A stretch of 64,000 bases of DNA from Flavobacterium suaedae. GTDB taxonomy: Bacteria > Bacteroidota > Bacteroidia > Flavobacteriales > Flavobacteriaceae. The DNA lies in NCBI RefSeq assembly GCF_014642915.1, contig NZ_BMJE01000001.1, forward strand, positions 248,001-312,000, written 5' to 3'. How positions within the stretch are numbered: position 1 is the first letter of the stretch; every line of letters begins with the position of its first letter. Below are positions 1 through 8,230 of the stretch, in pieces. The position numbers and the translations under genes were made by a program. Under the pieces are notes generated by a model. That model was not told where the DNA came from and searched no databases. It saw only the letters and a list, made by a program, of their open reading frames with translations.

Positions 1-2
1 TA

Positions 3-761
3 GTACGTTGGTATGTGTCAGGGCATGCTCCTTGGAGTAATGCTTATGAGTCAGTTATATATGTAGGTTGGGCTACTATGTTCTTTGGTTTGGCATTTGG
101 CAGAAAATCACAACTAACTGTAGCTGCTGCTGCTTTCGTGGCTTCAATCATATTAATGGTAGCACACTGGAACTGGACTGACCCTGAAATTGGTAATCTT
201 GTACCGGTGCTAAACTCTTACTGGTTAATGATACACGTTGCAGTTATTGTAGCCAGTTACGGACCGTTTACACTGGCTATGATATTAGGTCTTATAGCTA
301 TGATATTGATGCTGTTTGTAAATGACAAGAATAAAGAGAAAATGAAACTCAACATACAGGAGATTACTTATATTAATGAAATGGCACTTACTGTAGGGCT
401 CGTTATGCTTACCATTGGTAACTTTTTAGGAGGGCAATGGGCTAACGAAAGCTGGGGGCGCTACTGGGGTTGGGACCCGAAAGAAACTTGGGCATTAGTT
501 AGCATAATGGTATATGCTTTTGTAATACACATGCGTTTTGTACCATCATTACGAGGTACATGGATATATAACTTCTTTAGTGTATTGGCGTTTTCGTCAA
601 TATTAATGACATACTTTGGTGTTAACTTCTACCTTACAGGGTTACACTCGTATGCAAGCGGAGAGGTAAGAACACCTTCGTATTTTTTCTGGATGGCATT
701 AGGAGTATTTATAATAGGTGGGCTATCTTATTTCAAATACAGGAAGTATTTAAAGAAATAG
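3..761 (+). CDS. ccsA: Cytochrome c biogenesis protein CcsA, C-terminal part (5' end outside window)
   Basis: The frame is open to the left edge, so the gene starts before this window; codons from position 3 already read RWYVSGHAPW. The visible 252 residues hold about six to seven hydrophobic segments and the tryptophan-rich heme-handling motif WGRYWGWDPKETW near visible residue 150, the hallmark of CcsA/CcmF-type proteins. With ResB, CcsA carries heme across the inner membrane and attaches it to apocytochrome c (system II). In Bacteroidota this region is commonly the end of a long ResB-CcsA fusion; whether that is so here cannot be seen. It ends at a convergent terminator shared with the next gene. 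Confidence 0.93.
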   Translation, partial: VRWYVSGHAPWSNAYESVIYVGWATMFFGLAFGRKSQLTVAAAAFVASIILMVAHWNWTDPEIGNLVPVLNSYWLMIHVAVIVASYGPFTLAMILGLIAMILMLFVNDKNKEKMKLNIQEITYINEMALTVGLVMLTIGNFLGGQWANESWGRYWGWDPKETWALVSIMVYAFVIHMRFVPSLRGTWIYNFFSVLAFSSILMTYFGVNFYLTGLHSYASGEVRTPSYFFWMALGVFIIGGLSYFKYRKYLKK

Positions 762-782
762 TATAACAAGAATATTATATAG

Positions 783-817
783 CAAAAGCGTAAGATTTAT
801 TTTTTCTTACGCTTTTG
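783..817. terminator. Bidirectional terminator between ccsA and the K+ channel gene
   Basis: A 13-base perfect inverted repeat (783-795 with 805-817, core AAAAGCGTAAG/CTTACGCTTTT) with a T-rich 9-base loop and T-runs on both sides. It overlaps the last codons of the minus-strand channel gene, whose basic C-terminus is encoded by the stem. Confidence 0.8.
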
Positions 818-1111
818 TTGTGATTGTGTGTAATGGTGCTGTAACGTATTTATAAAAGTAAGTATAACACCAATACCCATTATAATATATAAAATAGTAA
901 ACAGCTTACCTAAGTCGGTTTGAGGAGTAAAATCGCCAAAACCTATAGTAGTTAAGGTTACTACTGAAAAGTAAAGAGAGTCTATATAACTCCAACCTTC
1001 AATATGGTGATATGAGAAAGTACCTATTGTTAATATTATAGCAGTGGTATATAACAAATCTCTATATTCCCTGTTTCGTAAAAAAGTTAATATAGTTTTC
1101 AAAAAATGCAT
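797..1111 (-). CDS. Two-TM potassium channel family protein
   Basis: This is a 104-residue protein with a hydrophobic helix around residues 18-35, a pore loop with the K+ selectivity signature TTIGFGDF around residues 53-62, and a second helix around 68-90, ending in a lysine/arginine-rich tail. That is the minimal Ion_trans_2 (KcsA-like) architecture, so it should form a tetrameric inner-membrane K+ channel. No regulatory RCK/TrkA-N domain is attached, and none is encoded next to it. Ion selectivity is inferred from the filter motif; the gating signal is unknown. Confidence 0.85.
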   Translation of the reverse strand: MHFLKTILTFLRNREYRDLLYTTAIILTIGTFSYHHIEGWSYIDSLYFSVVTLTTIGFGDFTPQTDLGKLFTILYIIMGIGVILTFINTLQHHYTQSQQKRKKK

Positions 1112-1202
1112 AGTAGTTTAAGGTGTATATAATAATGGTTAAATATAAAGTAATAATTGGGTGTATAGAAATTAAGTTCTAAATTTATAACAAAATACAA
1201 CG

Positions 1203-1772
1203 ATGAAAAAATTAGCAATTATAGTATGCAGTATGGTGCTATTTGCCGGCTGTAAAAAAGAAGAAAAAACAGAAATAGTAGATATGAATGACCAAACAAT
1301 ATATCAGTTTAAGGTAAATGATATAAATGGAGAAACATTTGACTTTGCCGACTTAAAAGGTAAAAAAATAATGATTGTAAATACAGCTTCTAAATGTGGT
1401 TTAACTCCTCAATATAAAGATTTACAAACACTATACGATGCTTACAAAGACCAGAACTTTGTTATAGTCGGTTTCCCTGCTAATAATTTTGCAGAACAGG
1501 AACCCGGTACAAATGAAGAAATAGCCTCTTTTTGTGAGAAAAATTATGGTGTTACCTTTCCTATGATGGAAAAAATATCAGTAAAAGGAGATGATAAAGC
1601 ACCTATATACCAATTTCTTACTGAAGAAAGTAAAAATGGTTTCCAGGATAGTAATGTAGAATGGAACTTCCAAAAATACCTTATAAATGAAGAAGGTAAG
1701 GTTGTAAAAGTAGTAAGCCCAAAAACATTACCTATAGACATTGATATTGTTAACTGGATAGGGGAAAAATAA
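1203..1772 (+). CDS. Glutathione peroxidase family lipoprotein
   Basis: The 189-residue protein starts with a lipoprotein signal (lipobox LFAGC, Cys17), so it is probably anchored in the envelope. The thioredoxin-fold peroxidase body carries the catalytic Cys65 in the motif NTASKCGLTPQ, a tetrad Gln in FPANNFAEQEPG (about residue 99), and the Trp-Asn pair in VEWNFQKYL. The enzyme reduces peroxides; Cys-type bacterial homologues usually take electrons from thioredoxin rather than glutathione (family knowledge). It stands alone upstream of menD. The ATG at 1203 gives a full signal peptide. Confidence 0.92.
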   Translation: MKKLAIIVCSMVLFAGCKKEEKTEIVDMNDQTIYQFKVNDINGETFDFADLKGKKIMIVNTASKCGLTPQYKDLQTLYDAYKDQNFVIVGFPANNFAEQEPGTNEEIASFCEKNYGVTFPMMEKISVKGDDKAPIYQFLTEESKNGFQDSNVEWNFQKYLINEEGKVVKVVSPKTLPIDIDIVNWIGEK

Positions 1773-1793
1773 AACAATTTATAAAAGCTATAA

Positions 1794-1819
1794 ATTTCGA
1801 TATAAAACCACATCGAAAT
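1794..1819. repeat. Inverted repeat ATTTCGAT/ATCGAAAT before menD
   Basis: Eight-base arms at 1794-1801 and 1812-1819 are separated by 10 bases, between the peroxidase stop and the menD start. The right arm abuts the menD -7 element TAGTTTTG (1819-1826). It could be a weak terminator stem or an operator; the sequence alone does not decide. Confidence 0.4.
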
Positions 1820-1826
1820 AGTTTTG
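1819..1826 (+). promoter_or_regulatory. Putative menD promoter -7 element (TAGTTTTG)
   Basis: It matches the Bacteroidota -7 consensus TAnnTTTG, eight bases before the menD ATG at 1834, which implies a very short leader. No clear -33 TTTG is seen at the usual distance. Confidence 0.4.
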
Positions 1827-1833
1827 AATATAT

Positions 1834-3495
1834 ATGATATATCCTAAAATACCTTTAGCCCAAAGTGTAATAGAAATATGTTTGGCTAAAGGAGTTACCA
1901 ATATTATAATTTCTCCCGGTTCGCGTAATGCACCGCTTACTATAGGTTTTGGCAGTAATCCTAATTTTAAGTGTTACAGCATAGCCGATGAGCGTTGTGC
2001 AGCATTTTTCGCTATGGGAATGGCACAACAGCTTAAAAAACCTACCGCTTTAGTATGTACATCGGGTTCTGCGCTGTTAAACTATTACCCTGCGGTTGCA
2101 GAGGCTTTTTACAGCCAGATACCGCTTATAGTTATTTCTGCAGACAGACCACCACATAAAATAGATATTGGTGACGGGCAAACCATACGACAGGAAAATG
2201 TATATGCCAATCATATACTGTATTCAGCTAATCTTACATTAGAGGCTTCCGCTGAAAATGATGATAAGATTAATAATGCAATAAATAGTGCCCTTATAAA
2301 TAAAGGTCCTGTACATATAAATGTACCCTTTGAAGAGCCTTTATATGATACTGTTGAAGAACTTAGCGTACAGCCTAAAGTTTTTGATACGGTGCTGGAA
2401 AATAACTTCTTTAACGAAGAAGATTTACAGCATTATATTGATATATGGAATAATGCTAAAAAGAAACTGGTTTTAGTAGGTGTAAACCCTCCTAACACTA
2501 TAGATGAAGCCATAATAAAACAGTTGGCTAAAGACCCTTCAGTTGTAGTAATGACTGAGACTACTTCGAATCTGCACGATGCTAGTTTTATCAGTAATAT
2601 AGATGTTTTTATAACACCTTTTACGGATAAAGATTTTGAAGCCTATCGACCAGAAATACTAGTAACTTTCGGGGGTATGGTAGTTTCTAAAAGGGTAAAA
2701 GCATGGCTGCGAAAATACAGTCCGCAGGAACACTGGCATATAGATGAACTAAGGGCTTACGATACTTACAGTGCTTTAACCAAACACTTTAAAGTAGACC
2801 CTGATACCTTTTTAAATAGTTTCTTATCTAATGTACAACAGGTACAAAGCGAGTATAATGCAAAAGCACAGCAATTAAAAGCATTTAGGAAAGAAAAGAG
2901 TGAAAAATACTTAAGTGAAATACCTTTCTCTGACCTTAAAGTTTTTGAAAAAGTTTTAGCAGCTTTACCAAACAATATTCAACTGCAAATAAGCAATAGT
3001 GCAGGCATACGCTATGCTCAGCTATTAGATATTAACTCAACTATAGAAGTATTTTGTAACAGGGGTACAAGCGGAATAGACGGCAGTACTTCTACAGCAG
3101 TTGGGGCAGCATTGGCTTCGGGTAAAGAAACAATTTTAATTTCAGGAGATATTAGCTTTTTATATGACAGTAATGCCTTGTGGAACAGCTATATACCCAA
3201 AGATTTTAAAATTATTATAGTTAATAATAGCGGTGGCGGAATTTTCAGGATATTACCGGGACATCAGGAAAACTCAGTATTTAATACCTATTTTGAAACT
3301 TCACACAGCCATACAGCAGCACATTTAGCTAAAATGTTTGGTTTTGGCTATTATACTGCTGATAATGAAAGTAGTTTAGAAATAGCTTTAGAAAGTTTCT
3401 TAGAAAGAACAGGGCAACCGAAAATATTAGAAATATTTACACCAACAACTGAAAACAACAAAATATTAAAAGAGTTTTTTAAACAATTAATCTGA
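1834..3495 (+). CDS. menD: SEPHCHC synthase MenD
   Basis: This is the thiamine-diphosphate enzyme that joins 2-oxoglutarate and isochorismate to make SEPHCHC, the first committed step of menaquinone synthesis. The 553-residue length is normal. The N-terminal domain holds ISPGSRNAPLTI (around residue 27) and the catalytic-glutamate segment DERCAAFFAMGMAQ (around 52). The C-terminal ThDP domain has GDISFLYDSNAL followed by IIVNNSGGGIFRILPG (around 448-480), typical of MenD. No other men gene is in the window. Directly downstream, on the other strand, lies an unrelated AT-rich gene. Confidence 0.96.
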   Translation: MIYPKIPLAQSVIEICLAKGVTNIIISPGSRNAPLTIGFGSNPNFKCYSIADERCAAFFAMGMAQQLKKPTALVCTSGSALLNYYPAVAEAFYSQIPLIVISADRPPHKIDIGDGQTIRQENVYANHILYSANLTLEASAENDDKINNAINSALINKGPVHINVPFEEPLYDTVEELSVQPKVFDTVLENNFFNEEDLQHYIDIWNNAKKKLVLVGVNPPNTIDEAIIKQLAKDPSVVVMTETTSNLHDASFISNIDVFITPFTDKDFEAYRPEILVTFGGMVVSKRVKAWLRKYSPQEHWHIDELRAYDTYSALTKHFKVDPDTFLNSFLSNVQQVQSEYNAKAQQLKAFRKEKSEKYLSEIPFSDLKVFEKVLAALPNNIQLQISNSAGIRYAQLLDINSTIEVFCNRGTSGIDGSTSTAVGAALASGKETILISGDISFLYDSNALWNSYIPKDFKIIIVNNSGGGIFRILPGHQENSVFNTYFETSHSHTAAHLAKMFGFGYYTADNESSLEIALESFLERTGQPKILEIFTPTTENNKILKEFFKQLI

Positions 3496-3506
3496 TTTAA
3501 TGGTTA

Positions 3507-4760
3507 TTAATACTTGTTGTATAGCAATACATTAGAAATTAGATACCTAAGTTTAAATTTTAAATCATATTCCATTTCTATTGAATCAGATTCAGCACAA
3601 ACGCGTAACAACTTTTCTAAATTTTCAATATGTCCGGTATTTTTTCTAGAGAATAACTCCTTCAATCGTGTAATATTCTTAAAGGGGCTATTATGAGATA
3701 TCATTTTAAATTCTATTTTAGCTCTTAGTTCATCATAATTTTTACTTTTCTGATAAAAATGAAAATCTTGTTTAAGTTGTTCTCCTGAGTTGAATAATTC
3801 ATTTATATTAGAAAATGTTTTAATAAAAGTTTCTATTGAAACAGTATGATTAGAAGTAACAGAATTTTTAATTTTATTTTTATCTTCTTTTGGGAATAAA
3901 TATATTTTGTTTCCATTATTATTTTTGGGATAAAACTCTAAGGTAGAGTATACTCCAAAAGAAGTGTTTCCTTGATCTTTATTCCTGATTGAAATTGAAG
4001 ATCTTAAGAAGCCTAAACTTTCTAATTCAATAGACTTTTTCTGAGATATAATAATGTCAAGTTTTGATTCACTAATTGATACTGAGGAAATAATAAATTC
4101 AACATCAGGATTTTGCTTTTTAAATTTATCTAGTTCAAGAATTGTCATTACAAAAGACTCAGCTATACCATACTCTTTATATGCAGAAGTATTAATACTT
4201 TTTAAATAATAATTTTCTTTATGGTTTAATATTCTAAATAATTTAGCTTTAGAGGCATTTTCATTATTATTGTAATATTTAGACCAGGAATCATTTAAGT
4301 CATTAAGTAAACCTCTTTTTGCGGGAACTTTTTTTAATGATTTTACATATTGAGATAAACTTTTGCTGCTGTAAAATAGATTTATTGAGTCATATATTGC
4401 TTCTGCATGAATCGAGTCATATAATAATTCTCCTTCATTTCCATTTTTTATATGAAAAATATATATTGGTTTCCCTGTTACTTCCTCAGATTTTAATTCG
4501 CATGTTACATCTTTTTCCTGAGCTTCTAAACGAATTAGAGTAAACCTTTCAGAATATTGTTTTACTAAGTTATATAGATATTCAATTTTATTATTTTCAA
4601 TTTTTAAATTAGTATCAAGATTATACTTGTTAATAATAGCTTCTTTTAATTCATCATCATTTATAAGCTTTAACAAATCGTCTGTATATACGTAGTTTTC
4701 TGACTTTACATCTTCGTTTATAGAATACGTAATAGCTTTGAAATAATCTTTGTTTTCCAT
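3507..4760 (-). CDS. Unrecognised 417-residue protein, AT-rich
   Basis: I do not recognise this protein. It is soluble, with no signal peptide or membrane segment, and rich in Lys, Asn, Ile, Ser and Glu. The C-terminal 100 residues look helical (for example NITRLKELFSRKN and IENLEKLLRVCAESD). A central stretch around 190-300, with alternating strands including SSISIRNKDQGNTSFG, faintly recalls DUF932-type phage/plasmid proteins, but not enough to call it. Base composition is visibly more A+T-rich than the flanking genes. It sits alone against the direction of menD and the S1-protein gene, which suggests an acquired gene. The frame is intact throughout. Confidence 0.6.
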   Translation of the reverse strand: MENKDYFKAITYSINEDVKSENYVYTDDLLKLINDDELKEAIINKYNLDTNLKIENNKIEYLYNLVKQYSERFTLIRLEAQEKDVTCELKSEEVTGKPIYIFHIKNGNEGELLYDSIHAEAIYDSINLFYSSKSLSQYVKSLKKVPAKRGLLNDLNDSWSKYYNNNENASKAKLFRILNHKENYYLKSINTSAYKEYGIAESFVMTILELDKFKKQNPDVEFIISSVSISESKLDIIISQKKSIELESLGFLRSSISIRNKDQGNTSFGVYSTLEFYPKNNNGNKIYLFPKEDKNKIKNSVTSNHTVSIETFIKTFSNINELFNSGEQLKQDFHFYQKSKNYDELRAKIEFKMISHNSPFKNITRLKELFSRKNTGHIENLEKLLRVCAESDSIEMEYDLKFKLRYLISNVLLYNKY

Positions 4761-4905
4761 AATTTTAAAGTTAGATATAGTAAATTTAATAAATATTTTA
4801 ACATATAATATTTATTTTATGAATATTTGCTCTGAAATGTTATGCTTGTATGAATTATTCTAATGCTAGCTATTCTTTGTATCTTTAACCCTTTAATTTA
4901 TTCTA

Positions 4906-5748
4906 ATGATTGAAATAGGAAAATATAATATCCTTACTATAGACAGGGAAACAAGCGTTGGGCTTTATTTAACCAATGGAGAAGACGATATACTATTACC
5001 TAACAAATATATACCTAAACAGTATGAGTTAGGCGAGGAGATAGAAGCATTCGTTTATCTCGACCAGCAGGAACGTCCTGTAGCCACTACCTTAAAACCC
5101 TATATTTTATTAAATGGGTTTGCTGCACTTCGTGTAAGTTTTGTTAACAAATACGGTGCTTTTTTAGATATGGGCTTAGAGAAAGATTTGTTTGTTCCGT
5201 TTAGAGAGCAGGCACGTCCTATGGAAGAAGGTAAAAGGTATATTGTTTATATGTATCTCGATGAAAAAAGTAACAGACTGGTAGGTTCAAGTAAAACAAG
5301 TCAGTTTACCGATAACGAGAACTTAACCGTACAGGAAGGGGAAGAAGTTTCATTAATTGTTACGCATACTACTGATTTAGGTATTAATGTAATAATAAAT
5401 GAACAGTACACAGGGCTTTTATACAAAGATGAAGTATATAAAGACTTGAGAATGGGAGAAAGGCTTAAAGGATACATAAAAAATATTCGCCCTGACAATA
5501 AAATAGATGTTACGTTGCAAAAAGCAGGAGTAGAAGGTATAGAACCGAATGCAGCAAAAATACTACAGGAACTAGAAGAGGGCAGAGGCTTTTTAGGATT
5601 AAATGACAACAGTCATCCCGAAGATATAAAAACGGTACTCCAAATGAGTAAAAAAGCCTTTAAAAAAGCTATAGGTAGTCTTTATAAACAAAGGCTTATA
5701 GCTATTAAAGATGATGGAATTTACCTTGCTGAAAAAGACGATGTATAA
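4906..5748 (+). CDS. CvfB-like S1 RNA-binding protein
   Basis: This 280-residue protein has the CvfB/YitL layout: an N-terminal OB-like domain (residues 1-65), S1-type RNA-binding repeats around 65-135 (VNKYGAFLDMGLEKDLFVPF) and 140-210 (TDLGINVIINEQYTGLLYKDEVY), and a C-terminal winged helix around 225-280 (LGLNDNSHPEDIKTVLQMSKKAFKKAIG is the helix-turn-helix portion, split here as residues about 228-255). Family members bind RNA and affect virulence-factor expression in Firmicutes; the role in flavobacteria is not established. Start is ATG 4906. Confidence 0.85.
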   Translation: MIEIGKYNILTIDRETSVGLYLTNGEDDILLPNKYIPKQYELGEEIEAFVYLDQQERPVATTLKPYILLNGFAALRVSFVNKYGAFLDMGLEKDLFVPFREQARPMEEGKRYIVYMYLDEKSNRLVGSSKTSQFTDNENLTVQEGEEVSLIVTHTTDLGINVIINEQYTGLLYKDEVYKDLRMGERLKGYIKNIRPDNKIDVTLQKAGVEGIEPNAAKILQELEEGRGFLGLNDNSHPEDIKTVLQMSKKAFKKAIGSLYKQRLIAIKDDGIYLAEKDDV

Positions 5749-5776
5749 TCATCAATTAATGTAATTAGGTAATAAA

Positions 5777-6607
5777 ATGTCATTACATACTTTTAAAAAT
5801 TGGACTGATGACCTACAGCTACAAGGCGATAAGCAACCTGTTTTATTTGTAGGGCACGGTTCACCCATGAATGGTATTGAGGATAATGAGTTTTCCCAAA
5901 ACTGGAGCAAACTGGGTAAAGAGTTACCAAAACCTAAAGCAGTATTGGTAATATCAGCACACTGGTTAACTTGGGGAACGTATGTTACCGCTATGGATAG
6001 CCCGAGAACCATACACGATTTTGGAGGTTTCCCTCAGGAGCTTTTTGATGTTCAATACTCCGCCAAAGGTAATCCTGAGTTAGCAAAACAAACTTCGGAA
6101 CTAATAACGCATACTGATGTAAAAATGGATCATGAATGGGGTTTAGATCATGGTGCTTGGACGGTAGTACGCCACATGTATCCTGATGCGGATATTCCTG
6201 TTTTACAATTAAGTATAGACTATAATAAACCGTCCGAATATCACTATAACCTTGCAAAGGATTTAGCTAAACTTCGTGAAAAAGGTGTGCTTGTTTTAGG
6301 TAGCGGTAATATGGTTCATAACCTGAGAATGGTAGCGTGGGATAAACTTAATGATGATAATTATGGTTATGACTGGGCTATTGAAATGAATGAAATATTC
6401 AAACAAAAAATAGCAGACAGTAACCATAAAGACCTAATGGATTATGATAAGCTGAATAAAGTTGCTAAACTGGCTATACCAACACCTGATCATTACTATC
6501 CGTTATTATACTCGTTAGCATTGAAAGATAAAAAAGATGTAGTTAGCTTTTTTAATGATAAACTGGTTGGCGGTTCGTTAAATATGACATCTGTTTTAAT
6601 TGGCTAG
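5777..6607 (+). CDS. ygiD: LigB-family dioxygenase (4,5-DOPA extradiol dioxygenase, YgiD-like)
   Basis: This 276-residue protein belongs to the class III extradiol dioxygenase family. Likely metal ligands are His27 in VGHGSPMN and His62 in SAHW; a further conserved HEWGLDHGAWT segment lies near residue 118, and GSGNMVHNLR near 177. E. coli YgiD and the plant DODA enzymes open the ring of L-DOPA with a bound Zn or Fe (family knowledge). The substrate here is unknown. It follows the S1 gene after 28 bases and precedes a small membrane protein gene by 12, so the three may be cotranscribed. Confidence 0.88.
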   Translation: MSLHTFKNWTDDLQLQGDKQPVLFVGHGSPMNGIEDNEFSQNWSKLGKELPKPKAVLVISAHWLTWGTYVTAMDSPRTIHDFGGFPQELFDVQYSAKGNPELAKQTSELITHTDVKMDHEWGLDHGAWTVVRHMYPDADIPVLQLSIDYNKPSEYHYNLAKDLAKLREKGVLVLGSGNMVHNLRMVAWDKLNDDNYGYDWAIEMNEIFKQKIADSNHKDLMDYDKLNKVAKLAIPTPDHYYPLLYSLALKDKKDVVSFFNDKLVGGSLNMTSVLIG

Positions 6608-6619
6608 ATATTAGTAAAT

Positions 6620-6865
6620 ATGGGAAAGGCAGAAGAAGAAAATAAAATAGTTTTAAAGTGGCTTCTATGGGGAGTGATATATTTGTTGATTTTCTTTGGT
6701 CTTACCTTTCTTAATGAAAAGTATAATTTTTCTATTTTCCCTGAACCGTATGAAAAAGTAGGTGTTATTACCTTAATTATATGTCTGGTTTTTATCTTAC
6801 TCATAACTAACATTCGGAAAACAATTAAAAAAGACAGACATAAAAAACAAGAAGAGAATAATTAA
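6620..6865 (+). CDS. Small two-TM membrane protein, function unknown
   Basis: The 81-residue protein has hydrophobic segments at about residues 12-29 and 48-63, with a basic, charged C-terminus (RKTIKKDRHKKQEENN), suggesting both ends are cytoplasmic. It begins 12 bases after the dioxygenase stop. I do not recognise a family. Confidence 0.65.
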   Translation: MGKAEEENKIVLKWLLWGVIYLLIFFGLTFLNEKYNFSIFPEPYEKVGVITLIICLVFILLITNIRKTIKKDRHKKQEENN

Positions 6866-6909
6866 AATCTTTACTATAATTATTCATATTTATATAGTAT
6901 TTACAGGCT

Positions 6910-6943
6910 TTTGCTACTATACAAAGTATGTTTGTTATATTTG
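6910..6943 (+). promoter_or_regulatory. Bacteroidota-type promoter for the HD hydrolase gene
   Basis: TTTG (6910-6913) and TATATTTG (6936-6943) are separated by 22 bases, matching the TTTG/TAnnTTTG consensus. The expected transcription start, near 6950, supports translation from the GTG at 6963. Confidence 0.65.
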
Positions 6944-6962
6944 TTAAAAATAACCTTTTACA

Positions 6963-8207
6963 GTGAGCGGTATCAACAAGCTTAAAATACTTAACGACCC
7001 TATTTACGGGTTTATTTCCATAACAAACCCTTTGGTTTACGACCTTATTCAACACCCTTATTTTCAGCGCTTACGCCGTATTTCTCAAATGGGAATGTCA
7101 TATTTGGTATACCCGGGAGCACACCATACAAGGTTTCATCATGCACTGGGCTGTATGCATATTATGCAAAAAACAGTTCAGGTATTAAAGTTTAAAGGTG
7201 TTGAAATATCCGAAGAAGAAGAAAATGCTCTTTATATAGCCATTTTATTGCACGATATTGGTCATGGTCCTTTTTCGCATGCTATGGAGCATAGTATTGT
7301 AGAAGATGTAAACCACGAATCCATATCACTGCTATTTATGGATAAGCTAAATGAAATTTTTAAGGGTAAGTTATCGCTTGCTATAAAAATTTTTAAAGGC
7401 GAATACCACAGAAAGTTCATGCTGCAACTTATATCCAGTCAGTTAGATATGGACAGGATGGACTATTTAAAGCGCGATAGCTTTTATAGTGGTGTAGCAG
7501 AAGGAAACATCAATTCTGAACGATTGATACAAATGATGAATGTTCAGGATGATATATTGGTTATAGAGGAGAAAGGAATTTATTCGGTAGAGAAATTTCT
7601 TGTGGCCAGAAGGTTAATGTATTGGCAAACCTATTTACATAAAACCAGTGTAGTGGCCGAACTTATACTTACTAAAATTTTAAAGCGTGCTAAACAATTA
7701 GTACATAATGGTGCCGATTTAATTTGTAGTGCGCCATTGCAGTTTTTCCTTAAAAATAAAATAACTTTAAATGATTTTAATGAAGATGTACTTAATACAT
7801 TTTCACGATTAGATGATTTTGATGTTATGAGTGCTATAAAAGAATGGCAGTTTCATAATGATTTTGTATTGAGTGAATTAAGCAGAATGATTATAAACCG
7901 TGATTTACTTAAAATTAAGCTACGAGCAGAACAGGCTGATGAAGCTAAAATTACTGAAATTAAAACTTCTGTAATGGAAGAATATGATTTAGAGGAAGCA
8001 GAAGCAGAATATTTCGTGTTTAGTGGTGAAATAAAAAATCAGGCATATAACATAAAAGGAGAGCCAATACATATTTTAAAAAAGAACAAAACGGTAGAAG
8101 ATGTGGCAGAAGCCTCAGATCAACTGAATATAAAAGCCTTATCAGAGCCGGTAACTAAATATTACGTGTGTTTTCCTAAAGTAATTTTGGAAAAAGTATC
8201 GATTTAA
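6963..8207 (+). CDS. HD-domain phosphohydrolase (dGTPase-like/SAMHD1-like)
   Basis: The 414-residue protein carries the HD metal-binding signature: His-rich HHTRFHHALGCMH (around residues 54-66), the HD pair in ILLHDIGHGPFSHAMEH (around 95-111), and SSQLDMDRMDYLKRD (around 157-171), the pattern of the YdhJ/SAMHD1 branch. Related enzymes hydrolyse dNTPs; the substrate here is not shown. Translation starts at GTG, with a good promoter just upstream and no nearby in-frame ATG. It directly precedes lpxD but is probably an independent unit. Confidence 0.88.
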   Translation: MSGINKLKILNDPIYGFISITNPLVYDLIQHPYFQRLRRISQMGMSYLVYPGAHHTRFHHALGCMHIMQKTVQVLKFKGVEISEEEENALYIAILLHDIGHGPFSHAMEHSIVEDVNHESISLLFMDKLNEIFKGKLSLAIKIFKGEYHRKFMLQLISSQLDMDRMDYLKRDSFYSGVAEGNINSERLIQMMNVQDDILVIEEKGIYSVEKFLVARRLMYWQTYLHKTSVVAELILTKILKRAKQLVHNGADLICSAPLQFFLKNKITLNDFNEDVLNTFSRLDDFDVMSAIKEWQFHNDFVLSELSRMIINRDLLKIKLRAEQADEAKITEIKTSVMEEYDLEEAEAEYFVFSGEIKNQAYNIKGEPIHILKKNKTVEDVAEASDQLNIKALSEPVTKYYVCFPKVILEKVSI

Positions 8208-8217
8208 TATAATTTTA

Positions 8218-8225
8218 TATTTTTG
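8218..8225 (+). promoter_or_regulatory. Putative lpxD promoter -7 element (TATTTTTG)
   Basis: It matches TAnnTTTG in the 23-base gap before the lpxD ATG (8231), implying a nearly leaderless transcript. The nearest TTTG upstream (8186-8189) is 28 bases away, further than usual, so support is only partial. Confidence 0.35.
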
Positions 8226-8230
8226 TCGGG

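Noticed and set aside
3507..4760. DUF932-like (phage/plasmid protein) identity for the unrecognised gene
   Set aside because: Only a loose alternation of strands and an IRNKDQGNTSFG segment resemble it; no specific motif is secure.
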